From: CAVQCT01 sp964520865
GTDB taxonomy: Bacteria; Zixibacteria; MSB-5A5; GN15; FEB-12
DNA length: 64,000 nt
Direction: 5' to 3'
Assembly: GCA_964520865.1 (NCBI GenBank)
Contig: CAZFOY010000013.1
Coordinates: 1-64,000 of the forward strand
A program made the position numbers and the translations under genes. Shown piece by piece: positions 51,748 to 60,131 of this stretch. The notes below the pieces were generated by a model that was given only the letters and a program-made list of their open reading frames with translations, made no database searches and had not been told where the DNA came from. Position 1 is the first letter of the stretch, and each line of letters opens with the position of its first letter.

Positions 51748-54594
51748 TTACTTCTGCTTCTCACGAATGGTCGCCTGAGCGGCAGCGAGTCTGGCGATCG
51801 GGACCCGATACGGAGAGCACGAGACGTAATTCAATCCGGTACGATGACAGAACTCGATCGAGGCCGGATCGCCGCCGTGTTCTCCGCAAATACCAACCTT
51901 AAGATCCGGGTTGGTCTCACGCCCTTTCTCGGTGCCCATGCGAACCAATTGACCGACACCGGCCTGATCGATCGAGACGAATGGATCGGCGGGCAGGATC
52001 TCGTGCTCCAGATAGAACCGGAGGAACTTGCCGGCGTCATCGCGCGAAAAGCCCATCGTCATCTGGGTCAGGTCATTGGTCCCGAAACTGAAGAATTCTG
52101 CGACACCGGCAATTTCGTCGGCTATCAACGCGGCGCGAGGGATCTCGATCATCGTCCCGACGCGATATTCAAGATCTTTGGCACTGGATTTTCCAATAAC
52201 TTCGCGGGCGACCCGGTCGACTATCTCCTTCTGGTTCTTCAGCTCGTTGACATGTCCGACCAGCGGGATCATGATTTCCGGAACCACCTTCTTTTTGTCC
52301 TTCGCCAGATCGCAGGCCGCGCGAATAATCGCTTTCACCTGCATTTCGGTGATTTCGGGATAGACGATGCCGAGGCGGCAGCCGCGATGACCGAGCATCG
52401 GGTTGATCTCGACCAACTCGTCGATCCGCTGCAGGATCTTCTTCAGCTTCTCGAGATCTTCTTCGTAAGTTTCGCTCTTAGTGTCGAGCTTGGCGATCTT
52501 CTTTTCGATCTCCTCTTTCTTCGGGAGGAACTCATGGAGCGGCGGATCGAGCGTCCGTATGGTAACCGGCATCCCGTGCATTACTTCGAAGATCGCCTTG
52601 AAATCCTTCTTCTGGAAATTGAGCAATTTGTCCAGCGCTGCCTGGCGTCCCTCGGGAGTGTCGGCCAGAATCATATCCTGTACGATCTTGATCCGATCTT
52701 CGGCGAAGAACATATGCTCGGTGCGGCAGAGTCCGATACCTTCGGCGCCGAACTTCACCGCTTGAGCGGCATCGCGCGGCGTGTCGGCGTTGGTCCGTAC
52801 TCTCAGTTTACGGATTTGATCCGCCCAGCTCATAAACTCGGAGAACTCACCGGACAATTCAGGATCGATAGTCGGAACCTCGCCGAGAATAACCTCGCCG
52901 GTCGATCCGTTCAGCGTGATGACTTCTCCTTCTTTGATTACCAGTTTGCCGACCTGGAACTGCTTCTTGGCCAGATTTACACGAATCGCCTCGGCACCGG
53001 AGACGCAACACTTGCCCATTCCACGAGCAACCACGGCGGCGTGGGAGGTCATTCCTCCGCGGGCGGTCAAAATACCGAGCGCCGCGTGCATCCCTTCGAT
53101 ATCATCCGGATTGGTCTCCTCGCGCACGAGGATCGTGGCATTCTTCGCCCCATGCTTGACGACATCGTCAGCCGTGAAGTAGACTTTGCCGGAGGCAGCC
53201 CCCGGCGACGCCGGCAGGCCTTTCGCGACCACTTCGAACTTGGCACTCGGATCAAGGCTGGGATGCAGCAGTTGGTCAAGGCTGTGCGGCTCGATTCGCA
53301 TGATCGCCTCTTCCTTGGTGATCAGCTTCTCTTTGACCATGTCCACTGCGATCTTCACCGCCGCCTGCACAGTCCGCTTACCCGTTCGGGTCTGCAGCAT
53401 GTACAGCTCATTCTCCTGAATGGTGAACTCAAAATCCTGTACATCGCGGTAGTGCTTCTCGAGCTTCCCGGTGATAGTCACGAGCTGCTTGTATACGGCC
53501 GGCATCTCATCCTTGAGATGGGAAATCGGCTGCGGCGTCCGGACCCCCGCGACAACGTCTTCACCCTGCGCGTTCACAAGATACTCGCCGTAGAATTCAT
53601 TGTCACCGGTAGCAGGATTTCTGGTGAACCCGACACCGGTTCCGGAGTTGTTGCCCATATTGCCGAATACCATCGCCTGAATGTTTACGGCCGTTCCGAG
53701 TTCGGCGGGAATGTTGTTCATCCGACGATAAGAAATCGCGCGGGGATTGTTCCAGCTCCGAAACACCGCATCCCTCGCCATGCGGAGTTGCACGAACGGA
53801 TCGTCCGGAAACGGTTCGCCCGATTTCTTGCGGATAATCTGCTTGAATTTCTTGATAATATCTTTGAGGTCGTTCACCTGAAGCGAGCTGTCCTGCTTTA
53901 TCCTTCGCTCTTTCTTCTTCTTCGTGATGACTTCCTCGAACTGGTCCTTGTCGATTCCCAGCACGACATTGCCGAACATCGCGATGAAACGACGATAGTT
54001 ATCGAGCGCGAACCGGAGATTGTTCGTCTTCTTGCCGAGACCTGCAACCGACTGCTCATTCAATCCGAGATTGAGAATCGTATCCATCATCCCCGGCATC
54101 GAGAACTTGGCGCCCGACCGCACCGAAACGAGAAGCGGATCTGCGGGATCGCCGAATTTCTTACCGGTGGCTTTCTCGATCATCTGCACGTACTTTTCGA
54201 GATCCTTGTCGATCTTCTTGGGGACTTCGAGCGAATTGTCGTAATACAGCCGACATACTTCGGTCGTGATCGTGAATCCCGGAGGAACCGGAACGCCTGC
54301 GTTGCACATCTCCGCGAGATTGGCGCCTTTTCCGCCGAGAAGATCCTTCATATTGGTATTGCCGTCGGCTTTGTCCTTGGCGAAGAAATAGTAAAACTTA
54401 CCGGAATCGAGATTGATCTTGGAGGTCGCGTCTGTTTTTTTCGAAGCTGCTTTTTTGGTCGCGGGCGCTTTGGTCCTGGTCTTTTTCGCCGCGGTAGAGC
54501 GGGTCGACGCTGCCTTGGTGGATTTGGTGGATTTAGTTGGCTTGGCTTTCTTGGTCGTAGTCCTTTTACTGGAAGCTGCTTTCCTGGCAGACAT
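51748..54594 (-). CDS. ppdK: Pyruvate phosphate dikinase with lysine-rich N-terminal extension
   Basis: This 948-residue enzyme interconverts pyruvate, ATP and phosphate with PEP, AMP and pyrophosphate. The usual domains are present: an ATP-grasp N-terminal domain starting near residue 67 (KFYYFFAKD), the phospho-His domain with GGMTSHAAVVARGMGK near 530, and the PEP/pyruvate barrel with CGEHGGDPAS near 907. Unusually, residues 2-59 consist almost only of Lys, Arg, Ala, Ser, Thr and Pro, like a histone H1 tail. GGGAG lies seven bases before the ATG and no other methionine occurs before the catalytic domain, so the tail is probably translated. Confidence 0.95.
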   Translation of the reverse strand: MSARKAASSKRTTTKKAKPTKSTKSTKAASTRSTAAKKTRTKAPATKKAASKKTDATSKINLDSGKFYYFFAKDKADGNTNMKDLLGGKGANLAEMCNAGVPVPPGFTITTEVCRLYYDNSLEVPKKIDKDLEKYVQMIEKATGKKFGDPADPLLVSVRSGAKFSMPGMMDTILNLGLNEQSVAGLGKKTNNLRFALDNYRRFIAMFGNVVLGIDKDQFEEVITKKKKERRIKQDSSLQVNDLKDIIKKFKQIIRKKSGEPFPDDPFVQLRMARDAVFRSWNNPRAISYRRMNNIPAELGTAVNIQAMVFGNMGNNSGTGVGFTRNPATGDNEFYGEYLVNAQGEDVVAGVRTPQPISHLKDEMPAVYKQLVTITGKLEKHYRDVQDFEFTIQENELYMLQTRTGKRTVQAAVKIAVDMVKEKLITKEEAIMRIEPHSLDQLLHPSLDPSAKFEVVAKGLPASPGAASGKVYFTADDVVKHGAKNATILVREETNPDDIEGMHAALGILTARGGMTSHAAVVARGMGKCCVSGAEAIRVNLAKKQFQVGKLVIKEGEVITLNGSTGEVILGEVPTIDPELSGEFSEFMSWADQIRKLRVRTNADTPRDAAQAVKFGAEGIGLCRTEHMFFAEDRIKIVQDMILADTPEGRQAALDKLLNFQKKDFKAIFEVMHGMPVTIRTLDPPLHEFLPKKEEIEKKIAKLDTKSETYEEDLEKLKKILQRIDELVEINPMLGHRGCRLGIVYPEITEMQVKAIIRAACDLAKDKKKVVPEIMIPLVGHVNELKNQKEIVDRVAREVIGKSSAKDLEYRVGTMIEIPRAALIADEIAGVAEFFSFGTNDLTQMTMGFSRDDAGKFLRFYLEHEILPADPFVSIDQAGVGQLVRMGTEKGRETNPDLKVGICGEHGGDPASIEFCHRTGLNYVSCSPYRVPIARLAAAQATIREKQK

Positions 54595-54679
54595 AGCTAT
54601 CTCCCTTGTTAAGTGAGCGTAGAATTTCGGGAAATTTATGAAACAAAACTATAAGGTGCAACTGGAATCGGCCTGCCGG

Positions 54680-54723
54680 AAATACAAAAGGCGATTGCCG
54701 GACCTGGTGTTCCTGCAATCGCC
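54680..54723 (-). terminator. Terminator of the small basic protein gene
   Basis: On the minus strand GGCGATTGC (54723-54715) pairs perfectly with GCAATCGCC (54698-54690) across a 16-base loop, and TTTTGTATTT follows. It separates the small basic protein gene from ppdK. Confidence 0.75.
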
Positions 54724-54743
54724 CGAAATTGTCTGAAGGGGGG

Positions 54744-55094
54744 TTACATTGTAAAGAAGCGTTCTCCATTAATGATCTTTTCCAGCATGCGGATCGTCTT
54801 CTCGACCGGTGAGTGCATAATGTCGGTAGTGTTGTAAGTAGATCTGACGACTTCCCTCGGAGCAATGAAACTTGATTTACCTCGTCCACCGCGTGCCTTC
54901 TTCTTGTGGGTTAGATTGTACTGCCGCTGATACTCTTTTGCCTTCTCCTTGTGCATCTGGTAATAGCGACGCTGATACTCTCTGCGGGCTTCTGCGGTCG
55001 ACAACTTCCCCTTTTTCCTGGCGCCATTCTCCTCCGTTGCGCTGGCCGTGGTAGTGGTGGTTGTGACTGGTGCGGATTTCTTCGTCCGGGCCAT
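54744..55094 (-). CDS. Small basic protein with repeated YQR/HKxKA motif
   Basis: I do not recognise this 116-residue, highly basic protein. The N terminus is low-complexity (KK followed by six threonines). The centre (about 37-68) holds a tandem motif of the form EYQRxYxxxHKxKA repeated twice, likely amphipathic helix. The tail (SPVEKTIRMLEKIINGERF) is more ordinary. The charge suggests nucleic-acid or polyanion binding, but this is a guess. It has its own promoter, AGGTAGGA before the ATG, and its own terminator. Confidence 0.75.
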   Translation of the reverse strand: MARTKKSAPVTTTTTTASATEENGARKKGKLSTAEARREYQRRYYQMHKEKAKEYQRQYNLTHKKKARGGRGKSSFIAPREVVRSTYNTTDIMHSPVEKTIRMLEKIINGERFFTM

Positions 55095-55175
55095 TCCTAC
55101 CTCACTTTCCCTGTGTGTTTTTATCGGTGGCTACCCTTTTTTGGTTCCTTGTTTGGTTCTTGGTTCCACACACAA

Positions 55176-55203
55176 AAGATAGGAAAAGTTTGCTGTATGT
55201 CAA
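55176..55203 (-). promoter_or_regulatory. Predicted promoter of the small basic protein gene
   Basis: On the minus strand a perfect TTGACA (55198-55203) is followed after 16 bases by TATCTT (55176-55181). The ~75-base leader contains three GAACCAA-type repeats (55138-55168, read on the minus strand) before the ribosome binding site. Confidence 0.5.
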
Positions 55204-55281
55204 GAGAAATTTGCCATCCGACCAAATTTTCCTTCACATAACCATCATTATTTTAATGACTTAATGCTTTGCGTTTTTTGC

Positions 55282-55419
55282 CTATACGTATCCTCCTGTA
55301 AGACAATCATTTATAATGTCGCTATCCGATCCGTGCAACCTCTTGAAACTCAACAGATAACTCAAATTGACCAGATTCAGCGACATACATTCCATTTCTT
55401 TTCGTTTCACATTATACAT
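55282..55419 (-). CDS. Possible 45-residue small protein (doubtful)
   Basis: A short frame begins at ATG 55419, right where transcription from the promoter-like pair at 55427-55455 would start, and ends at TAG 55282. The product would be polar with a leucine-rich middle and a few cysteines. There is no ribosome binding site, so it could only be read as a leaderless message. It may equally be an untranslated RNA or nothing. Confidence 0.2.
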   Translation of the reverse strand: MYNVKRKEMECMSLNLVNLSYLLSFKRLHGSDSDIINDCLTGGYV

Positions 55420-55426
55420 TTCTTGA

Positions 55427-55455
55427 ATTATAAAGTTTTTAATACCGGTCAACAA
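55427..55455 (-). promoter_or_regulatory. Promoter-like sequence just past the cassette terminator
   Basis: On the minus strand TTGTTG (55450-55455) and a perfect TATAAT (55427-55432) are separated by 17 bases. It starts at the end of the T-rich tail of the preceding terminator and would drive transcription across the AT-rich region toward the small basic protein gene. Confidence 0.4.
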
Positions 55456-55496
55456 GAAGAAAATCCCGCCCCGGTCGATCCGACCAGGACGGGATT
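55451..55496 (-). terminator. Terminator of the membrane cassette operon
   Basis: On the minus strand a 16-bp stem with two mismatches (55496-55481 with 55477-55462) closes a 3-base loop and is followed by TTTTCTTCTTG. It lies 30 bases after the last cassette gene and marks the end of the ten-gene run. Confidence 0.85.
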
Positions 55497-55525
55497 AATT
55501 ATGCCAATATGATGTTAGCGGTCTG

Positions 55526-56341
55526 TTAGGACTGCACTGTCCTCGACCGGAAGTAGCTCACCAATTCGTAGACAATGTACCCGGCTACAAAGGCCACGAA
55601 TAACCAGAAGACAATCAGGAAGCCGGGTCCATAGTTTGGATTGGCCTTAGCCGAAGCGTTGAACGCTTCGATCCCCCATGCTTTGATGTCCTGAAGGCGG
55701 TTAATGAACAGGGAAATACGAGCCATGACAGTGAATCCGAAAGAAGCTCCGAATCCAATCATCAGTGTCCATATCCCCAGGTTGGCAACTCCGCCGAACC
55801 ATCCGGTATGCTCCTTCGAGAAGAAGAAGTAAATCAGTGCCGAGAGGGCTCCGACGAAAATGATGACCTGGGAGAGGCCCGAAGTTGTGTCGAGCAGATT
55901 AAAATGTCCGTGACCGAAGAAGTTGGTCCAGTCGATCTTGGTCATGGTGGCAAACAACTGCTTGTTCACACGGTTCGACATTTCCAGCGGAATGGCCACA
56001 CCGGTGGCAATACCGATATACAGCGCCAGCGGCCACCGGGAGACCCACGAGTACTTCTTCGAGAAACGGGTCCACATCAGGATGCCGAGGATCGCCGGTA
56101 TGAGGTACCACGGTTTCGATGAGTTGAGCCAGATAAGATACCAGTCACCATCTTTGAGCCGATCGAACAGGTTCGGCACCAGTCCGTTGTACCAGAGGAT
56201 GATGACGAAATATCCGGCCGAGACGCCGACCACGAGATGTTCGGCGAACTTGTAGAGCGGGTTGTCCTTGTACAGGAACGAGAAGGTCGCCAGGGTCACG
56301 AAGACGGCGAAGGTAGTCCAGAGGAAAGTACCAAAATCCAT
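55526..56341 (-). CDS. Cassette A, component 1: polytopic membrane protein
   Basis: This 271-residue protein of unknown function has about seven membrane helices. Two motifs define the family: SFLYKDNPLYKFAEHLVVG near residue 21, and YFFFSKEHTGWFG near 165 followed by FGASFGFTVMARISL near 190. The same motifs occur in the genes at 59316-60131 (B) and 62993-63661 (C). Compared with C it has a longer C terminus with one more helix. It is the last gene of cassette A and of the operon, four bases after component 2. Confidence 0.85.
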   Translation of the reverse strand: MDFGTFLWTTFAVFVTLATFSFLYKDNPLYKFAEHLVVGVSAGYFVIILWYNGLVPNLFDRLKDGDWYLIWLNSSKPWYLIPAILGILMWTRFSKKYSWVSRWPLALYIGIATGVAIPLEMSNRVNKQLFATMTKIDWTNFFGHGHFNLLDTTSGLSQVIIFVGALSALIYFFFSKEHTGWFGGVANLGIWTLMIGFGASFGFTVMARISLFINRLQDIKAWGIEAFNASAKANPNYGPGFLIVFWLFVAFVAGYIVYELVSYFRSRTVQS

Positions 56342-56344
56342 CGC

Positions 56345-57226
56345 TTACCTGCCTTTCTCTTCGCGTTTTTGACGACGTCGTTCGGCGAAATATCCGACAT
56401 TCCCCATGATGATAAACAAGATTATCACCATGTGGGCGTAGAGCTGTATTCGCATTCCGTCCTTCGCACGTCCCGGGTTGTCGGCCAGTTCCTCGTACTC
56501 GGCGGCGCCGAGCAGACCTCCCATGATACCGAACACCTGTCCCGAACCGAGATACGGGTAGTATTGTGCGGTCATAACTCCGGTGAGCCCGAGAGCGAGC
56601 GGGAAGTTGAATCTTCCCTGACCGTACGATATCCAGGCATCGGTGATACTGCCGCCGGACAGATCTATCACGCCGGCCACCTGATCGTAGTTAAGCACTC
56701 CTCTCATCATTGGTATCGAATCGAGAGGAGTGCCGTAGTAGTCGGTAGGGAATGGTAATCGGAAGTTCTGCCCCATCCCGAGGATGACGAGCGCGTAATA
56801 CGGCTTGTATCCGAGGAAGGTATAGTCTATTCCGTTCTTGATCTCTCTTCCCTTGAAGTGCACGCCGTTGTAGGTCCGGTCCTGCTTGAGGGAGTCGGAG
56901 ATATCCAGAATCGCCTGTTCCGCCATTCCGGGGCCGTTCTGCGAAAGCGCCGTGAAGATAACTCTGAGTTTCTTTCTCCAGGCGTGTTCGACGAGCGCGT
57001 AGGTCATGGGGTGCAGTTCGGCGAGGTTGTTGGGATCATAGTCGATCGCCACGAGAATAATATCTCCGGGCGGCAGACTATCTATGAAATTGTATATGGA
57101 TCGCACTTCCGGCTCTACCAGGATCGGTACCTTGAACGGAATTGCGTAAGTGACCACGCAGACGACGATCAGGAACAGGAAGATCCATCGGCGATCCAGC
57201 TTCATCATTCTTTCAAATATATCCAT
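56345..57226 (-). CDS. Cassette A, component 2: membrane-anchored alpha/beta protein
   Basis: This 293-residue protein has one N-terminal helix (about 14-32), a soluble domain of some 220 residues and a C-terminal helix (about 262-280), so the middle should be on one side of the membrane. Family motifs are IDSLPPGDIILVAIDYDP near residue 48, KLRVIFTALSQ near 85, and YYPYLGSGQVFGIMGGLLGA before the last helix. The opening of the soluble part looks Rossmann-like, but no catalytic residues can be named. AAGGAGG lies five bases before the ATG. Paralogues are at 60128-61045 and 63680-64000. Confidence 0.85.
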   Translation of the reverse strand: MDIFERMMKLDRRWIFLFLIVVCVVTYAIPFKVPILVEPEVRSIYNFIDSLPPGDIILVAIDYDPNNLAELHPMTYALVEHAWRKKLRVIFTALSQNGPGMAEQAILDISDSLKQDRTYNGVHFKGREIKNGIDYTFLGYKPYYALVILGMGQNFRLPFPTDYYGTPLDSIPMMRGVLNYDQVAGVIDLSGGSITDAWISYGQGRFNFPLALGLTGVMTAQYYPYLGSGQVFGIMGGLLGAAEYEELADNPGRAKDGMRIQLYAHMVIILFIIMGNVGYFAERRRQKREEKGR

Positions 57227-57236
57227 GATCGCCTCC

Positions 57237-58046
57237 TTATCCCTTCCCCATGTAGCCGCGTTCGATTCCGAGAATGACCTTGAGTGCGGTCGCCACGATA
57301 CCGAGTCCGATACCGATTACGATCGCTCTCTGTCCGGCCAGGTTCGGAACGTTCATCAGCCAGTTGGATACTTTTGCTACATAGGCCGCGTACGGCAGAT
57401 AGGGATTGAATCTAAGCATCACGATGAGGGCCGCAATGAGCAGCAGGCTCGCCAGCAGGTTTCTCGCGCGGAACGCCCGGTAGGCGGCCGACGCGATAAA
57501 GAACGCAAGGAGCGCAAACATCGTGGAGAGAATCGGCATCATGACGTCGTCGAAGAAGATTCGGAACATGCTGTTCTGAAGTCCCTTCGCTTCCATGAAA
57601 TAAAATCCCCAGGTTTTGTCGAGAATCGCGATCAAAACAGCTGCCAGCAAGAATGCGCCTCCGAGCAGCCCGTAAATGTTGCGAGAGGCGGGCTTTGCCA
57701 GCACCTGAATGAGCATAAACAGAGCTACCATAAAAGTTATCACAAAGACCGGGTACAGTCCCCAGGAGTCACCAGTCTTGGCTGTAAATCCAAAGACCGT
57801 CATGATAAACAAGCCCAGCAGTGTTACGTACGAATAGACCCAATTCGGCTTCTTGGTCTTGATCTTTTCAACCGAAACACGGAAAAGCGACCAGATCCCG
57901 AGGGCAAGCGCAAGGATTCCGATAATGTAGATCCAGTCGAGCAAAAACTCGTAGACCCATTCGGAGGATTCGTGCGGCACGAAATACTGGAAGAGCATGA
58001 ATATGCCGAATATGAAAACCAGTGCGAAAGGTATTTGTCGTTTCAT
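57237..58046 (-). CDS. Cassette A, component 3: polytopic membrane protein
   Basis: This 269-residue protein of unknown function has seven or eight membrane helices. It begins MKRQIPFALVFIFGIF, ends with NLAGQRAIVIGIGLGI near residue 235, and has an AFFIASAAYRAFRARN stretch near 175. The paralogue at 61045-61716 shares all three. I place the start at ATG 58046, eight bases after AGGAGG; the ATG at 58052 is too close to that site, and 58046 matches the paralogue start. Confidence 0.85.
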   Translation of the reverse strand: MKRQIPFALVFIFGIFMLFQYFVPHESSEWVYEFLLDWIYIIGILALALGIWSLFRVSVEKIKTKKPNWVYSYVTLLGLFIMTVFGFTAKTGDSWGLYPVFVITFMVALFMLIQVLAKPASRNIYGLLGGAFLLAAVLIAILDKTWGFYFMEAKGLQNSMFRIFFDDVMMPILSTMFALLAFFIASAAYRAFRARNLLASLLLIAALIVMLRFNPYLPYAAYVAKVSNWLMNVPNLAGQRAIVIGIGLGIVATALKVILGIERGYMGKG

Positions 58047-58058
58047 CGCCATATCCTC

Positions 58059-59288
58059 CTAATTTGCTACCTTGAAGAGGTGAGTAAACCAGGTCCATCC
58101 GAAATTGGCGGCGACAATACCTGCGATAGCCAGTATGATTACAAGCGCCTTTCCCCAGTCCTGGGCTTTGAGGGAACCAAGAAGTACCGGCTCGCGGCCG
58201 AGATAAGCTGACGCAGCGTAGAGTTCTTCACCGATCAACGTGTAGTCACACGCCACAATGAAGAAAGGTATCTGTGCGATTTCATCGGTTCCTGATATCT
58301 GTATCGATCCGGCCACCGCTCCCGTTTCAGCGAGCAGCAGAGACTCGGCGTAGAATTTGCCCATATACACGTTCGTGGCCGGCAGCTCACGAAGCATGAT
58401 CCCGTTGACCGCCGCAACATAAGCAAACTGCGACTGAGTCACGAAGAACACCGAGTCCTCTTTATAAGTATCTGGGCGTCCGGCATCCAGATAGGCCGAC
58501 TGAACCACTTCCTGTGCCACTGTCATCACGATCGGGTCGTAGGTCGGGACGATAATATCCGTCTGGTACTCGGCAACGCGCTTGGCGACCCGGCCGAGAA
58601 CCGTGAACGCCGCGATCGTCGCTACATCGGCCGCCGATCCCAATCCGAGGACGTACAGAATCGGCCGACCCATTTCCGTCGCTCGCCCGATGGCGTCGTC
58701 GACCGCCTCGATTCCTCCCAGAGGACGAACGTATAGCTCCTGGCCGCGACGGGCCTGGGAGACGAAGTAGATCGTGAGGAACATAAACAACAGGACGGCG
58801 ACGAGTACCGGAGTTCTGCCGGTATTGTACCACTGCCCATAAGCATGAACGGGGCCGACAACTTCCGAGGACGATCGAACGGAATTGTTCATCGTCACAG
58901 CATCGACCCGATAGTAAAAATTGGAATCATCGGGAAAATAATCTTCCGATTCCTTTTCCTTGTCGCCGCTGTTGACGAGTGTCGACTGACCGGCGACAGC
59001 CGTTCCGACTGAGTCGAACGGACCGGTCGGCGAGGCGGATCTGAAGATTTCGTAGTGCGAAACCGACTTCGCTCCGCCGCCATCGTCAGTCGACAGCGTC
59101 CAGGTGACCGTGATCGAGTGACCATGGTCGTTCGGCGTGTCGAATGCCTTGACGTCGGTCGGAGGGGCCGGAGGAGAGAGTGTGTCCGCGGCCGTGCTGT
59201 CCGCCGGCGCCATCGTGTCCGTCTGAGCGAACACGACACCGCAGGTCAACAAAACCGCAAGAAACACTATGCCGAGTATTACCTTCAT
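58059..59288 (-). CDS. Cassette A, component 4: FN3-containing exported membrane protein
   Basis: This 409-residue protein has a signal peptide (residues 1-21), an acidic Pro/Ser/Thr linker, a fibronectin type III-like domain (about 32-135, with SITVTWTLSTDDGG near 45 and FYYRVDAV near 120), a membrane helix (about 152-170), a large conserved domain (about 180-370) and a final helix (about 375-400). Motifs in the conserved domain are GRATEMGRPILYV, YVAAVNGIMLRELPAT and ACDYTLIGEELYAASAYL. I believe this domain is listed as DUF6754, from memory only. GGGAG before ATG 59288 fixes the start. Confidence 0.85.
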   Translation of the reverse strand: MKVILGIVFLAVLLTCGVVFAQTDTMAPADSTAADTLSPPAPPTDVKAFDTPNDHGHSITVTWTLSTDDGGGAKSVSHYEIFRSASPTGPFDSVGTAVAGQSTLVNSGDKEKESEDYFPDDSNFYYRVDAVTMNNSVRSSSEVVGPVHAYGQWYNTGRTPVLVAVLLFMFLTIYFVSQARRGQELYVRPLGGIEAVDDAIGRATEMGRPILYVLGLGSAADVATIAAFTVLGRVAKRVAEYQTDIIVPTYDPIVMTVAQEVVQSAYLDAGRPDTYKEDSVFFVTQSQFAYVAAVNGIMLRELPATNVYMGKFYAESLLLAETGAVAGSIQISGTDEIAQIPFFIVACDYTLIGEELYAASAYLGREPVLLGSLKAQDWGKALVIILAIAGIVAANFGWTWFTHLFKVAN

Positions 59289-59315
59289 GTATACGTCTCC
59301 CAACTTTACAGGAGT

Positions 59316-60131
59316 TTAACTAATTAGACTTAACCAATCCTTGAAGAGGAACGTAATTCGACCGACCAGCAGGGAAACACGTCCCATCACCGTGTAGCCG
59401 AATGACGCTCCGAAAGTTATCATCAGTATCCAGATCCCGACGCGCGAAGCACGTCCGAACCAACCGGTGTGTTCCTTGGAGAAGAAGAAGTAGATCAGCC
59501 CGGTAAAGACACCGAGGAAGATAAGCCAGTTGGCGGCGATCAATGCGAGTTGTCCGGTAGCGGACAGATCGAGATGGGAGAAGAAATAACCTGCTCCCTG
59601 CCAATCCGTCCCAAACAAAGGAACGAATGTCGATGAAATCTGCTTAATAAAATCAGAACGCAGGTACCGAATGAAGTTCAATCCGGCTGTCGTACCCACG
59701 ATAAAGGCCAGCGGCCAGCGAGATATCCATCCGCCTTTAGGAGAAAGCCGCATCAGCAGAAGAAGTCCGAGCAACACCGGAATGTAGAAAAAGAAATTGT
59801 AGTCACCGGGAATAGTCGGAACTTCGAAAAATCCGGACAGCGACGACGACAACCGCGGAATCAAGTTTTGAACTATCGTCGTCCAGAAACCGAGACACAT
59901 CCAGAATGCGGCAGACATGCCCACGAACAAGTGTTCGGCAAACTTGTAGAACGGATTGTCCTTATATAGAAACGACAGGACGGCCAAGGTCAGAAACGCG
60001 GCAAAGGTGATCAGGAATCCCTGAATCCAGTAGTGTTCGGCCGTACCCTTCAATGCAATCGCCTTGAAGATCCAGCTCAGGAGAAATAAAACCGCCACCA
60101 CGGCCATGACTATGAAAGTAGTGCGTTTCAT
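59316..60131 (-). CDS. Cassette B, component 1: polytopic membrane protein
   Basis: This paralogue of the 55526-56341 product is also 271 residues but is built differently at the ends: an extra N-terminal membrane helix (about 5-24) precedes the common core, and the C terminus stops at the DWLSLIS segment like copy C. The core motifs SFLYKDNPFYKFAEHLFVG (about 54) and YFFFSKEHTGWFG are kept. The start overlaps the stop of component 2 by 4 bases. Confidence 0.85.
   Translation of the reverse strand: MKRTTFIVMAVVAVLFLLSWIFKAIALKGTAEHYWIQGFLITFAAFLTLAVLSFLYKDNPFYKFAEHLFVGMSAAFWMCLGFWTTIVQNLIPRLSSSLSGFFEVPTIPGDYNFFFYIPVLLGLLLLMRLSPKGGWISRWPLAFIVGTTAGLNFIRYLRSDFIKQISSTFVPLFGTDWQGAGYFFSHLDLSATGQLALIAANWLIFLGVFTGLIYFFFSKEHTGWFGRASRVGIWILMITFGASFGYTVMGRVSLLVGRITFLFKDWLSLIS

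Larger units (their letters stand above)
55095..55525. other. AT-rich intergenic region
   Basis: These 431 bases are far more AT-rich than the flanks and hold no clear large gene. From right to left they contain the terminator of the membrane cassette operon, a minus-strand promoter-like pair (55427-55455), a possible 45-codon frame (55282-55419), the promoter of the small basic protein gene and a leader with repeated GAACCAA. Confidence 0.6.

Noticed and set aside
51421..54612. Open frame of over 1000 codons on the plus strand, opposite ppdK
   Set aside because: It runs through the N gap, is exactly antisense to a well-conserved enzyme, and its translation has a composition typical of reversed GC-rich codons. 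It is a shadow of ppdK.
55264..55512. 82-codon plus-strand frame in the AT-rich region
   Set aside because: It runs through the operon terminator hairpin, lacks a ribosome binding site and shows no protein-like pattern.
57150..58211. Long plus-strand open frame opposite cassette A genes
   Set aside because: It crosses three confirmed minus-strand genes; its product is polar and motif-free, as expected from the complement of membrane-protein codons.
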